DNA of 64,000 bases from NCBI RefSeq assembly GCF_040869045.1, contig NC_090319.1, positions 56,950,779 to 57,014,778 of the forward strand. Direction: 5' to 3'. This stretch comes from Eurosta solidaginis. Its lineage: Eukaryota > Arthropoda > Insecta > Diptera > Tephritidae. Below, in pieces: positions 46,746 to 58,133 of the stretch (its first letter is position 1; each line of letters starts with the position of its first letter). The notes beneath the pieces were generated by a model that was given only the letters and a program-made list of their open reading frames with translations, did not search any database and was not told the origin of the DNA. The position numbers and the translations under genes are program-made.

Positions 46746-47898
46746 TTTTTTTCTTATTATTGCATTGTCATCGGGTTCTGAACTATATTCCAAGTTTCAT
46801 GCTTGTAGCTTATCTTTTGTATAAATAAAAAAAATTTTATATATTTTTTCTAACTTCGTGATTGAAAAAATGTGTGCACGTGAAAAAAATAAGATTTTCA
46901 ATGAAAAGTAAAATTTTAACAAGTATAAAATTTATTGTTCAGTCAACAAAGATAGTCGCAAAAGATTCAGAAAGCTGATTGTAAAATTATTATCAATTTT
47001 TAATCACCTAAAGTAAACACATTTGATTCAAATATGATTCCAAAATGTGACTGAAAAACAATATTCAGTTTTTGATAATCAAAAGTATTCAAGTTTGATT
47101 ATTTCTTTTGTTCAATTGTATGATAACTCATTATTTAGTCAGAAAGAGTAATCAAATTGTACTGATATGTAGGGAAATTCAAAATTTAATCACCTAAATG
47201 CTGAGTGGGTTAAACTTGCACTTTATTTTTAACTTGCCCACACTGCAAAAACCAACTTATACCATAACCTCACTTTTAAAGCTCTTCTTGAAAAGTACAG
47301 CTCGAATACAACAAAATACCTTTAAAAAGGCTAATAATAAAAGATAATAACGACATATTTGGTGACAATTTTTTCACTTTGCTTTTTTTATTTTTGGTCT
47401 ATGGAACCGACCGTAAGAAAATGTATACTTTTGTTTGAAGTCGACCAATACCAGTTCAGCGCAATATAGTCAGGCAGTTACAATGCCAAGCATTTGTACA
47501 GTTCTATGTAAAATTCTTAATCAGTTTTTATACTCAGCTGTACTTAAACATCGTACTTAATTTGCATATCGTAATGTTAAAAGGAAAACGAGATAAATAT
47601 ATAAAAATTATCAGCTTCGACAAAAAAATTTCGATTGAACCAAATCCGTCCGAATATCCACTCAGTTTTGCAATAAAATGACGGATGCCACTGTATACCT
47701 TCCCAAAGAAGCTTTGAGACAACCTAAGAAAAGATCACTATATCCAAGAAATAAAAAGCTAGCAGGGTGCAAGGCTTTGCCTGGCATATTTCTGTTGCAG
47801 CGCATTGTGTCAGCTTTATTTAGATTTACAAAAGAGGTGAATCCACCAAACGTTTCAGAACTGTAGTAGTCCATACTTTCACGGAATTTGAAATATGC

Positions 47899-48253
47899 GA
47901 CCTGGAATCATGAAACGACCCAACATAAGTTTTCGAGAAAAAGGCGTTTAAAGTTTTTGTTTAGCTTGACTCTGTGTAGCGGTTGGCCGTTGTAAACGAA
48001 TTTTGTAATTAAAATTTAATTAACTCCCGATAAGCTACAAGCTTGAAACTTGAAATATAGATGACAATGCAATTATAAGAAAAAAAAACACCGATAGGTG
48101 ACGCATGGATCGAAATATTTCAAAAAATCGTATTTGTGGTCCGATTTGGCTTTTAAATGCGATTTGTGGAAAGCGTTAAATTTCCTATAAGAGTCACTCA
48201 CAAAATGAAGAACGGTACTTTCGCACAATAGTGTCGTTTCATGATTCCAGGTC
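47899..48253. repeat. Inverted-repeat-bounded segment
   Basis: The 21-mer starting gacctggaatcatgaaacga at 47899-47919 occurs as an exact complement at 48233-48253. The interior holds one inverted copy of the 119-bp unit and the ataagctacaagcttgaaac block that also flanks the array (in inverse form near 46790-46820). Confidence 0.8.
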
Positions 48254-48536
48254 ATATATGTATGTACGAAAAGCAAAGAGTGATTTTCTGGTACAGGGTG
48301 TATAAATGTCAATCAAAGCTGGCGGAAATCAAGCGATTCAGTTTATTTGCTTCCTTTCATTAATGTATGTATGTCTATTAATCTTTTTTTGACGATATTC
48401 AGCTATTTGAATTTCAATAGGCTGATTCTATTCACCATGGTAAGTTCTTAAAACACCTCTAATTTAACGATCAAACCCTGCGACATCTGTCTTTTGGTGT
48501 TGTGATAGAGGATGAGTACAATATAAAATTAATTAA

Positions 48537-48716
48537 TGTAAGGCGCGATATATGTATGTACATTCAAGGAGATTTAGGCCGAGATTAACTTCAAACTTTT
48601 CTAATCTACAAACACTTTTATCTAAAGATGTTGATTTTGCTTTTCCCGAGCCCTGAATCCTGAATCTTTGGTGTGATAGGCGACCACACTGTCGCCACAG
48701 CAGGGCGGCCGATGAG
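48537..48716 (-). mobile_element. Degenerate, internally deleted SINE
   Basis: Tail block tgtaaggcgcgatat at the left and head-like gtgtgataggcg...gcggcc at the right, minus strand, with most of the body missing or unrecognisable. Confidence 0.5.
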
Positions 48717-48735
48717 TGGAAATTACTAAGCTTAA

Positions 48736-50281
48736 CAAGTAAGGAAGGCTAAGTTCGGGTGTAACCGAACATTACATACTCAGCTGAGAGCTTTGGAGAC
48801 AAAAGGGAAAATCACCATGTAGGAAAATGAACCTAGGGTAACCCTCGAATGTGTTTGTACGATATGGGTATCAAATGAAAGGTGGTAATGAGTATTTTAA
48901 AAGGGAGTGATCTAAGTTCTATAGGTGGACGCCTTTTCGAGATATTAACATAAAGGTGGACCAGGGGTGACTCTAGAATGTGTTTGTACGTTATGGGTAT
49001 CAAATTAAAGGTATTAATGAGGGGTCTAAAAGGGGGTGGCCCTTAGTTGTATATGCGAAGGAGTTTTCGAGATATCGACCAAATGTGGACCAGGGTGACC
49101 CAGAACATCATCTGTTGGGTGCCGCTAATTTATTTATATATGTAATACCCCGAACAGTATTCCTGCCAAGATTCCAAGGGCTTTTAATTTCGGCCTGCAT
49201 AACTTTTTGATTATCTTCTGCTTACTTCACACCCATTCTACAAAGTTTTTCTAAAGTTACATTTTGCGTCAATAAACCAATCCAATTACAATGTTTCATC
49301 CCTTTTTTCATTTTTCGTAATTTTCGATATCGAAAGTGATTTTTGCTCAAGTTATCATGTTAACGGCCAAGCGGAAGGACAGGCGGTCGACTGTGTATAA
49401 AAACTGGGCGTGGCTTCAGCCGATTTCGCCCATTTTCACATAAAACAGTTAACGTCATAGAATCTATGCCCCTACCAAATTTCACAAGGATTGGTGAACT
49501 TTTGTTCGACTTATGGCATTAAAAGTATTCTAGACGAATTAAATGAAAAAGGGCGGAGCCACGCCCATTTTGAAATTTTCTTTTATTTTTGTATTTTGTT
49601 GCACCATATCATTACTGGAGTTGAATGTTGGCATAATTCACTTATATACTGTAAAGATATCAAATTTTTTGTTAAAATTTGATTAAACATTTTTTTTTTA
49701 AGTGGGCGTGTTCGCCATCCGATTTGCTAATTTTTATTTAGCACACAAATAGTAATATGAGTAACGTTTCTGCCAAATTTCATCATGATATCTGCAACGA
49801 CTGCGAAATTACAGCTTGCAAAACCTTTAAATTACCTTATTTTAAAAGTGGGCGGTGCCACGCCCATTGTCCAAAATTTTACTAATTTTCTATTCTGCGT
49901 CATAAGGTCAACCCACCTACTAAGTTTCATCGCTTTATCCGTCTTTGGTAATGAATTATCGCACTTTTTCTGTTTTTCGAAATTTTCGATATCGAAAAAG
50001 TGGAGTGGTTGCAGTCCGATTTCGTTCATTTTAAATAGCGATCTGAGATGAGTGCCTAGGAACCCAAATACCCAATTTCATCAAGATAACTCAAAATTTA
50101 CTCAAGTTATCGTGTATACGGACGGACGGACGGGCATTTCTAAATGAATTTCTTTTTTCGCCCAGATCATTTTGATATATAGAAGTCTATATCTATCTCG
50201 ATTAGTTTACGCCGTTACGGATTGCCGTTAAGCGAACAAAGTTAATATACTCTGTGAGCTCTGCTCAGCTGAGTATAAAAA
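48736..50281 (-). mobile_element. Helentron/DINE-like repeat, copy 3, both ends present
   Basis: Left terminus acaagtaaggaaggctaagt with hairpin GTTCGGGTGTAACCGAAC (48753-48770), two minisatellite units, the body, the tetranucleotide block acggacggacggacggg (about 50119-50134), and the right terminus ctcagctgagtata (to about 50276). The only copy in the window with both ends. ORFs inside are not genes. Confidence 0.8.
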
Positions 50282-50512
50282 AGACTGTCTCGTCTTCGAA
50301 AGCTTCTAGGCTAAGCAAGCTCTTAAAGAATACCCCACCTCATAAATTTGTTCACAGTCGGTAGAGCTTCATTGAAAAGCTTTATTTCCGAATTCTTCCA
50401 AAAGCTCTTTCTCAGAAAAATATGCAAAAAAAAAACCTGCAAAAAATTTCGCTAACTGGGGCTGCAAACCGCTAAATAAAATTAATTTAAATCTGCTTAA
50501 ATGTATTACATA

Positions 50513-50878
50513 AAAAAAAAAATAAATAAATGTAAGGCGCGATAACCTCCGAAGAGATCTAAGGCCGAGCTTCTCTTCCAATTTGCGTCGTGCTCCTCTT
50601 GATTTTCCCTACAAATTGGCCGGACGGGACCTACATGGTTTATGCCGGCTCCGAACGGCATCTGCAAAGCAGATGAGTTTTCACTGAGAGCTTTTCATGG
50701 CAGAAATACACCCGGAGTGCTTGCCAAACACTGCCGAGGGGCGACCCCGCTTAGAAAAATTTTCTTCAAATTGAAAAATCTTATTTCTAAAATTTTGATG
50801 TTGCTTTGCCCGGGAGTTGAACCCAGGGCATACGGTGTGATAGGCGGAGCACGCTGCCATCACACCACGGTGGCCGCC
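50513..50878 (-). mobile_element. tRNA-headed SINE, copy e, with 14-bp target duplication
   Basis: Full-length minus-strand copy: tRNA-like head at the right (complement of ggcggccaccgtggtgtgat) and an A-rich/T-rich tail at the left. Exact direct repeats aaatgtattacata at 50499-50512 and 50879-50892 flank it, the signature of LINE-driven target-primed insertion. Confidence 0.92.
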
Positions 50879-51285
50879 AAATGTATTACATAACTATTTA
50901 AGTTTTTACCTCGGGATAGATAATCGCTTGAGCTCAACAGATTATTAAATTCACCTCTCTAAAAGCATTCAATCTAAAAACTAAGCCGTGTATGTAAAAC
51001 TAATGCTATTACCTCAATTAAATATAGAATTTATGTTCATTTGTGATATTGTTTTATAATAATGTGAATTTATGGCTGTCAACACAATTTAATGAGCCAA
51101 GTGTTTTCAATGTGCAGTTAAAGATGAATAATGAACCCATCCGCACTAATTAAGCGGCTGGTTGCATTTACAAACAAAGTGATGAGCACGTTGCACAAAT
51201 AGAGTGAGTCTAAGCAAAATTGAAAAAATACAAATTTGTTGAAACAAGCATACATTTAGGGGCAAATGAAATGGTTTCAATATTT

Positions 51286-52106
51286 GTATACCCGACTGTA
51301 CTTGTACAGAGAATATTACTACGATTGGTTGTACAGGTATAAAGGAATCGAGATAGATGTAGACTTCCATATATCAAAATCATCAGTATCGAAAAAAAAA
51401 ATTTGATTAAGCCATGCCCATCTGTTCGTCCGTCTGCCCGTATGTTTGTCTGTCCATCTGTTAACACGATTATTTGAGCAAATATTGGCATATCTTCACC
51501 AAATTCGGTATAAAGGGTTATCTGGACCCAGAATAGATTGATATTGAAAATGAGCGAAATCGAACGATAACCACACCCACTTTTTTGATATCGAAAATTT
51601 AGAAAAATGGAAAAAATGAGATAATTCAAAAAGGATTGCCGCTAAGCTAATGAAATTTGGTAGGTGGATTGGTTTTTGACGTAAAACATAAATTCTAAAA
51701 AATTTTGGAATTTGGTCGTGGCACCACCCACATTTACAAGAAGAAAGTGTGGAAGTTTAACAAGCCGTACATCAAAAGCCGTTAAAAATATTTAATATTT
51801 TCCTCACCTTAACAAAGTTTGCAATAACTATATGGTATTTAACTACATTCAAATGATATTCTACCCTTAAAGAAATTTAGAAAAAGGACGGTTTCGTGTT
51901 ACTCTTTCCAAAGGACTTTTAATGCAATAAGTCGAACGAAAATCTCTCAATCCTAAAATCTCTCAATAAACATTTTTTTCAGTCAAAATTTTTTGCTCTG
52001 AAAATGAGCGAAATCGCCTGAAAGCCAATCCTACTGCAGCGTTTTAAGTGCACAGCTGGGTATGTGATGTTCGGTTTCTCCCGAACTAGACTTTCTTACT
52101 TGTTTT
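51286..52106 (+). mobile_element. Helentron/DINE-like repeat, copy 4 (diverged, shortened)
   Basis: Starts near atacccgactgtacttgtac, carries the tgttcgtccgtctgcccgta block, and ends with hairpin GTTCGG/CCGAAC (52069-52086) and cttacttgttttg. The minisatellite is absent. Confidence 0.7.
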
Positions 52107-52221
52107 GTTTTTGTTGAACTTCAATGCGTACTAAAATTTGCGCTCAAAAATATGCAAGAAATATGTAGGTATATGAATCTGGTTGTAGAACAGCATGACA
52201 ACAACATGACAACCATCGTAC

Positions 52222-52700
52222 TGTTATGAATATTAGCAACACTAAGGGGTACTGCCATCTCTAAGCTGATGCTAAACAGTGGTTGTATGCACATCAATAA
52301 ATCAATCATTATGTCTACACATATGTACGTACACGCAGCGGAGAAGCAACGCACAAACACATGCAGATATCTTAACTGAAATATGCAATTATAATTGTGG
52401 AAGTGTCGCTCACAAACACACGCGCATATGAGAGCTATACACGTACATCTGTAGTTATAATTATATCAGATAACCAACTAGTAGATTCTAGAACAGAAGC
52501 ACCTAGAAGATGCAACGAGGAAATCAAAGACTATAAAAGGCAGCAATAGTAGAGACGCTACAAGCAGTTTTGAGTTTTATCTGTAGTTACACTTGATCTA
52601 AAGAGCCGGTCAACTAAACTTATGATTAATGAAGGTATACACAAATTAAGTTGAACTGACCGGTCAATAAAGACATCACATAGACTGAATGTGCCCATAG
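52222..52700 (+). mobile_element. Solo LTR-like element, right border uncertain
   Basis: Starts TGTTATGAATATTAGCAAC, related to the LTRs at 37817 and 61911. TATAAAAG at 52532-52539 and caataaagacatc downstream give the U3-R-U5 order. A clear terminal CA was not identified. Confidence 0.6.
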
Positions 52701-52742
52701 TGTTACCAAAATTTGTTTGACGACCAAACGGAAGAACCCCAA

Positions 52743-53480
52743 TCAGGTGCCAGGACTTATGTTATAAAATAACTCCGTCCTCTTGGCAAACACTAGAAGT
52801 TTTCTAGGACATAGCTTAATTGCTGCCTCGAGATCTGGCAAATCTGCTGCGCTAATAGTTGGAGACTTGATCCAGAGAGCGCAGGACACGAACGCAGAAC
52901 GTGCGCAATCGTTTATTCCTGCAGCTCGCACTTCCTACACCTGCTATTACTGACGAGGCCTAACTTATAAGCATGTGATGCCAGAAGTCAGTGCCCAGTT
53001 AGTATGCCCATCTCGAGCCTTAAGCCTTCTACCTTCAGAGATATGAGCCACTTTGTGAGTCTAATATCGTAGGCTTCGCACATGATATTAGAAATTTTAC
53101 AGCCCCGCGTTTTTGTCCACGCTTCTCCTGCTTGATGGACCATATGTCTTCTTTCAATTTTTCCCAAACGGGTTGGACGTCTATCGTCAATTCAGCGCAT
53201 GTTGCACCCTTCTTTTCCAACTCACCGGCCTTTTCGTTACCTTCGTTCCCTTTATGACCGGGAATCCAGTAATATATATTGACGCGACTGCAGCTTAAAC
53301 ATGTTTCCTCCAGGATTTCAGCTGCTTTCTTGTTTTTATTTTTTTGGACGTTGTGGTGGCAGCGCACTGCCCATCAAGTGGCTCGATGAAACCAGACTAA
53401 TCCTGTTAGTTTTTTTTTTTGTTTGTTACCGAGTCTTTGAGAGGCAGTGGGTGCTTAATCGACGAGATCTAAAACTGCTC
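52743..53480 (-). mobile_element. Decayed LINE with RNase H motif, copy 2
   Basis: The minus-strand ORF 53035-53367 contains VNIYYWIPGHKGNEGNEKAG then ELEKKGATCAEL, the RNase H end motif of I-like elements. Downstream, RTELFYNI near 52760 matches the fragment at 4.6-5.4 kb. No intact RT found. Confidence 0.7.
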
Positions 53481-54789
53481 GGCTACAGATAATACAGATT
53501 ACAATGGATTAAATGTACACATCAGGCTTCGGCAGTTAGACGCCCGCATGTTGGGCGCAGACGTAGTTTGCTCAATATTGACAGCTTCACTCCGAGATTC
53601 GATTTCACTTATTACGGCCTTATCCAAAACTGTCTGTGCAGTTCATACCTCTAAGCGCGTCGCTACTTCACGCGAATCCGAAGTTTTCGCTGTCTAGCAT
53701 ACATGTGACGTTTTTCATTCCCAAATGCCTGTGCGCGTATTACTTTCCAAAGTATCGATGATGAATGTCCTCCCATTCTTTTGATGGTGTGGCACACCGG
53801 CACTAAATATGAATTTCAAAACGTACTGTAATTATTTTCTGTGTTATTTTACAGAAATCGATTTCTTTGTTGTTTGAAGCCAACCGAAGCCAAAGTGATG
53901 TTGTTGGGAGCCAAACGGAGCCATAAGCGTCATTCCATCGACACCCTTGTTTAAGATAATGAATAGCATTGAGATATACACTTTAATTCAGAGGGATCGC
54001 AGTATAAAGCAAAACAAGACGGTGTGCATTAGCTCTTGATATAACAAGAGCAGAGGAGGTTCTGTGGAACTAGGTATTAGCAAGGATCGCTTCTCTGAGC
54101 ACTGGAATAACGAAAAACTGATAGAAGAAATACGATCTTCAGTCCGTCTTATTCTTTTGGTAATATTTTGCAGCAAGGGTCCATACATATTGCTCTTAGG
54201 TAAATCGATGCAGTTCAGTTTAAACTTACTTCCAAATATGTTTTGCTCCATTAAAATTTGAAGCGAAGCAATGCTTCCGTAGAACCTTGTGTCACCTGTG
54301 ACACTATCTTGAAGAGTTATTGCACAAGTAGACAGGTCCTTTAAGCGTAAAAGGAACCTGCTTCATGTTTATGCAATCACAAAGAAGTGACGAGTCAGTG
54401 GCAAAATGCATTCTAAAACGCTTCTTTAGCTAAAGATAAACGCACACAGGCAACTGCTTTGTCATTGTTGTCGATGTCAGTTAGGATTGAGTTAACTCAA
54501 AGCTAAATAAACTTAAATGTAAGCACTTGCAGCAGTACAAACTACCTTCTTACCACTACCATTACACAGCTGAGTAGCAGTATGATGCGAGTAATCTGAA
54601 TAGATTGAGAAAGCAGTGCAGACATTTTTACACGAGTAATAATGGTGAGAAAATCACTGTGTTATTTGCAGAAGCTGTTTGTTTTTGTGTGTAAGCTGTG
54701 CCCAGCAAAAGCATATTCCCATTTAACACCTAGTTGACTTGTAGGAATTTTCATAACAGTGGTATCACCTTATAGAAAGAATAACCCTT

Positions 54790-55060
54790 GCCATCAGAAT
54801 CTGCTTTGGACTGAGTACACAATTGAAAAGTGAAGTCCTCTGTCGACAAACAAAAATTAAGTTCTATGGTCATCATACCTGTCCTGATGTATGGCCCGGA
54901 AACATGGACAGATTGTTAGCAGAGGATAGGGGAGACCTCCGCTGAGTTTAGAGAGGCAGGTGGAGGGTAATTTAACCGCCCTTGGTGCTCTCAATTGGTG
55001 TCAGCTACCGCAAAACAGGGAAAGTTGGCATGCTAAATTGGCCATGTGAAACTTTAATAA
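54790..55060 (+). mobile_element. LINE (RTE-like) 3' fragment, copy 2
   Basis: gtcatcatacctgtcctgat and agctaccgcaaaacagggaa match the 3' part of the element at 28.3-28.7 kb (IIPVLMYG, then the tail). Frames are broken. Confidence 0.6.
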
Positions 55061-57300
55061 AGGGGGTAATAATGTAAAAGCTTAGAAGAAAAGTCAAATT
55101 CAAAATATCTTAATGCTATTTTTTTAAGAACCCTTCTTCATTGTTGGTCATCATGCCAAGGCGAAGGGGGTTAAGTATTATATTTGTATCTCTGCGAAGA
55201 TCCCAATGTAATACGAACAAAGCTCAGAATTTTCTACAGCTCTGAAAGGCGTGTTCATGGGTACACACCACCAATTTAGATGGGGAATGTGTGGTTCGGC
55301 GCACCAAGTTGTAGAAGTAACCGTGTCGATGGCTGAATGGTCAGCGAAAGGTAAGTGAATATCTGACAACGAAAGGTTCCCTCTGATGCCCGCCCGGAAA
55401 GGTCGATTGTAATAAACAGGAAAGAAGAAGATGGTGATAGATTGAGCATTTTGGGAACGCTTTCGGAGGGCGATCTCCTGTAAAGTAGTCAAAAAAAGGT
55501 GGCATAGTCTGTTATAGTGCCCATTACATTCCAAGCCAATCAATAGCCAATAATTGGGAAAGTGCACCAGCTACAGTGACTAGTAGCTCAACCAAAAATG
55601 TCATCCGAAGTGCCGTAGAGGACTAGGTACCTGGGCGCTTTAATCATACTTGAGAAGATCGCCAATAATAAAAATAAGCAGGATGCCGAAGACATGGTAT
55701 ATTGCGAAGCGTTGGTCAGGGGTATGAGACTAACCTTCTCCAACAGACCCGTAATACAGTCACGACAACAACAGCAGCAACAAATAAGACTACGGCTATC
55801 GACAAAGCAGAAACGGCCGCAGGAGTTAAAAAGGGAGGTTGAGGCACAATGAAGGCCCTAGCTTTACTGATTCCACATAGCCAAGGCACGCCTATAGCGT
55901 TGTAGTCAGAGATCATATCCACGTTGCTTTTGTACATGCTGGCAGCAAAAAGGGAATGCGAGTTCTGGCAGTATAGCGCTCCATTGAATTACGACCATCT
56001 TAGACGGCCCTTGAGCACTTCATGAAGAGACAAACTCCACAAACAGAAGCAGCTGAAAGCTTCAGCACTGCCTCCTTGTCTCGTATATCGGCTTGCTTAG
56101 TTTCCCCTTAGTTTCTGTGTACCAGATGCCAGCCAGCGCTTCATTGTAGCTTTAAATACAGGCTTATAGCGGCTACTTAAACTCAGTGAAATAAATTACC
56201 TACGGTATTTTCATCTGCCGGCACCTATCTAACTTGGTGTCATTCCTTGTGAACTTGTCTCCCAGCTCTTTCAGTTTTTTTTTCAAATACTATCTTTATG
56301 AAGATGACGTACCATGACTATTTCCACTTGGGGTACGTCTTTATCTGTACACGTGTTTGCATCCCCATACATATTCATAAGATTTCGCATCATACAAAAG
56401 GATTTCTGTAGCTGTTTCGCTATTCAATTTGTATTTATTTGGTAGTTTGGTTGGCTGGATTATTGCTTTGTTCCAGTTCACTATCTTGTATGGCATGATT
56501 GGTCTCCCGCCAGGTTGTTTGCCTGTCAAATTTGCATTTACGTGTCGTATGCAAACACACGCACACATTTAACCACATTTCGTAACAACACTGCTAGTTC
56601 CGTAGTTGCCTTTTGTTACCCGTGATAATGTTTAAGGCACGTGCATGCAAACAAATGTGTATGTGTACGTTTAAGTCAGGTGACATTTGCAAATTCGTGA
56701 TGTTGACTTCATACAGATGTATATGTTTGTATGTTTTGTCTGCGTGTTGTCATTACCGCGTTGTATGTTCAAGGTGAGGCTGAAAGTTGAAGACTTTGTT
56801 TGGTTGTTTGTCACTACCGCCTACAATTTTTAGTTGTTGTTGTTGTTGGCAGGTGTACGAGCAACAACAATAGAGAGTATGTACTGGAGTGAACTATGAT
56901 GGGCACCGTAGTGTTATTGTTTAAGGTTAAAGTGAGTGTTGAGTGGTTGCCTCTCGAATTAACACAAAACGGCGCCTTCCATGGAAAGAAAAGCATAAAA
57001 GACTATCTTCAATTGAATGCATAAGAGCTTTGCTTAACCGAATGCGTGTGTGTGCGCGCTTGAGTGTTATAAAAATTTTAGTGGGCGCCCCTTCTTTGCA
57101 TATGCATATGTAGATAGCAGATTTTGAAGTGCATTCACTTGTACTTTAATGTTTTTGCATATTTTAATAATGCATGAAGTTGTATTTGTTTGATTTTGTT
57201 TGTCAACCTCTTTGTATGTATGTATGCTTGCCAGCTGCTGGATTTTTTGCTAAACTATGTAGTAAAAGTTCGTAAGTCAACTAAACTTAAACTTAAATTA
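55060..57300. other. Gene-free stretch of the 5' intron
   Basis: No gene recognised. The antisense 129-codon ORF at 55178-55567 shows no domain. 56340-57250 is rich in TG and TATG runs. Confidence 0.4.
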
Positions 57301-57399
57301 AAATTGAGTATCAGAGTGTTGATATCAGCCTGGTGATCGAAATGTTCTATCAGCATCTGCTCAACAATGCTTGATGAATAAAACGTTTTAAAGTGCTTC

Positions 57400-57860
57400 A
57401 TATTTTATTGGCATAACATCATATGTTCTATCAATAACATATTGTACTACATAGATTATATTATTATAGATTATATCCGCTCACATAATATAAATATTTG
57501 TAGTGCAAATAGTCTATCATGCGAAATCATATCATATCACCTCTTCTTACGTAAATGAATTCTGAGTGTATGCTATCATATGATAATTTTCAACATAATT
57601 AAAGCGATAAGATTGCTTGGTATGACATGCTATCCCCTCAAACTTACAACATAGAGAATATATTTTATCACGCTAAAGTGTACCGCGTCATCTCTTCTTA
57701 CTTTAATAAATTCCGAGCATATGCTATCATATAATAATGTGCGATATATTTGAAAAGGTAAGATTCTATTCTGTAATATCAAATCATTCCAAAACTGCGT
57801 AATGGAATATTGAACTTCTTGGATAAAACATCATTATGTATCAAATAATATCACATGTTA
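57400..57860. repeat. ATCATATGATAAT-rich imperfect repeats
   Basis: The pair tcttcttacgtaaatgaatt (about 57541) and tcttcttactttaataaatt (about 57694) begins two imperfect copies about 155 bp apart, each with a gctatcatatgataat-type palindrome. Confidence 0.5.
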
Positions 57861-58133
57861 GTTTGCGATGTATTTGCAGAGATCATATACATTTGCTTAA
57901 CATAAAGGAGTATTTCAAACATCGAGGGATTATGCTGTTTGGGAAAGGAAATTAATATGTCTCTCCATTGTAATACACCACAGTTAATGGGTCTCAATGC
58001 ATTTCCATACACACCCTATATCATATCATACCATTGCAAAACCAATTCATGCATCAAAGAGCATACATAACAAGAGACGTCAGTTCGTATGTTTGATATC
58101 AAACACTCGCTACAAAAGATTGGGGTTACTGTC

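Noticed and set aside
55178..55567. 129-codon antisense ORF as a gene
   Set aside because: No recognisable motif, no flanking splice or poly(A) signals, and no similarity to other parts of the window.
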